NCBI GenBank assembly: GCA_026770575.1
Contig: MU657325.1
Span: forward strand, 94,076-108,948
Length of the DNA stretch: 14,873 nt
Reading direction: 5' to 3'
Source: Pelagophyceae sp. CCMP2097
Lineage: Eukaryota; Sar; Pelagophyceae
Shown: positions 14,619 through 14,873 of the stretch, piece after piece
How the letters are laid out: every line of letters begins with the position of its first letter
Position numbering within the stretch: the first letter of the stretch is position 1
Program-made: the position numbers and the translations under genes
Notes under the pieces: model-generated
Databases searched by the model: none
Told to the model about the DNA's origin: nothing
Seen by the model: the letters and a program-made list of their open reading frames with translations, nothing else

Positions 14619-14873
14619 GTAGACGCAGTAGACCAAGGGGAAGAAAGAAAGAAAATCATCACGAATCTCGGCGCAAGAGGGTGCGCTGGCATCCCCGCGC
14701 GCTCCCAAGGCCCACGCCGACCATGGGACGCCAAGCGGGCCGATTTGAAGGAAGTCCAACGGACGACTCAACTAAAACTTCTCCATGGGAGAAATTCTCC
14801 GGATACAATTCTGGTGGATAATGATAATGGGCCCGGGCTCCTAGGGTCTCCACGTCCCCGGCAATGTCCGAAG
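14604..14873 (+). CDS. Possible partial open frame running off the window
   Basis: From the ATG at 14604 a frame stays open for 90 codons to the window end, beginning MDIVLVDAVDQGEERKK. I recognise no domain. Its start lies inside repeat segment S and the 21-bp inverted repeat, and codon use is not the extreme GC-rich type of the left-hand genes. It may be an exon or a fragment of a transposable-element protein, or simply a chance open frame. Confidence 0.2.
   Translation, partial: MDIVLVDAVDQGEERKKIITNLGARGCAGIPARSQGPRRPWDAKRADLKEVQRTTQLKLLHGRNSPDTILVDNDNGPGLLGSPRPRQCPK
14614..14634 (-). repeat. Right 21-bp terminal inverted repeat
   Basis: The exact reverse complement of 14243-14263; the distance between outer ends is 392 bp. 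Its first bases overlap the end of segment S. Confidence 0.7.

Overview
This looks like nuclear DNA of a compact, GC-rich algal genome. Genes are packed at about 115 to 160 bp and carry very short spliceosomal introns (46 to 80 nt). One gene encodes a plastid photosystem II assembly factor (PAM68 family) whose N-terminus begins like a signal peptide, as in algae with a secondary plastid. Together with the GC-rich codon use and the style of the WD40 protein, this suggests a photosynthetic stramenopile, possibly a pelagophyte such as Aureococcus or Pelagomonas. The lineage is an inference; the eukaryotic nature rests on SRP72 and on introns whose removal restores family-conserved protein.

Regions 1 to 9.7 kb hold five genes. 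They are: a nine-repeat WD40 protein (+, 308-1642); SRP72, the largest protein of the signal recognition particle (-, 1758-3886, one intron); a PAM68-like thylakoid protein (+, 4016-4781, two introns); an unrecognised 687-residue Ala/Arg/Pro-rich protein (+, 5867-7930); and a type II membrane protein with a FAM20/Four-jointed-like secretory kinase signature (-, 8087-9659, three introns). WD40 and SRP72 converge, SRP72 and PAM68 diverge from a shared 129-bp promoter, and the 687-residue gene and the kinase-like gene converge. There is no operon logic: the five products act in different places (cytosol, ER targeting, plastid, unknown, Golgi/secretory pathway).

From about 9.7 kb to the end the character changes. 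The DNA is less GC-rich and full of repeats, and I can support no gene in it. In order it holds: a degenerate GGACCC array; three copies of a TATA-containing dispersed repeat; a near-perfect 129-bp palindrome; inverted repeat pairs up to 1.3 kb apart; three copies of a small hairpin near 12.4 kb; a 71-bp minisatellite; paired G-run/C-run modules; and a 0.3-kb inverted repeat (13209-13528 against 14258-14569) whose arms each carry two tRNA T-arm/B-box-like sequences. One arm is also bounded by a perfect 21-bp inverted repeat. This repeat block, which looks like non-autonomous mobile elements, is the least explained part of the window. An open frame runs off the right edge (14604-14873) but has no recognisable family.
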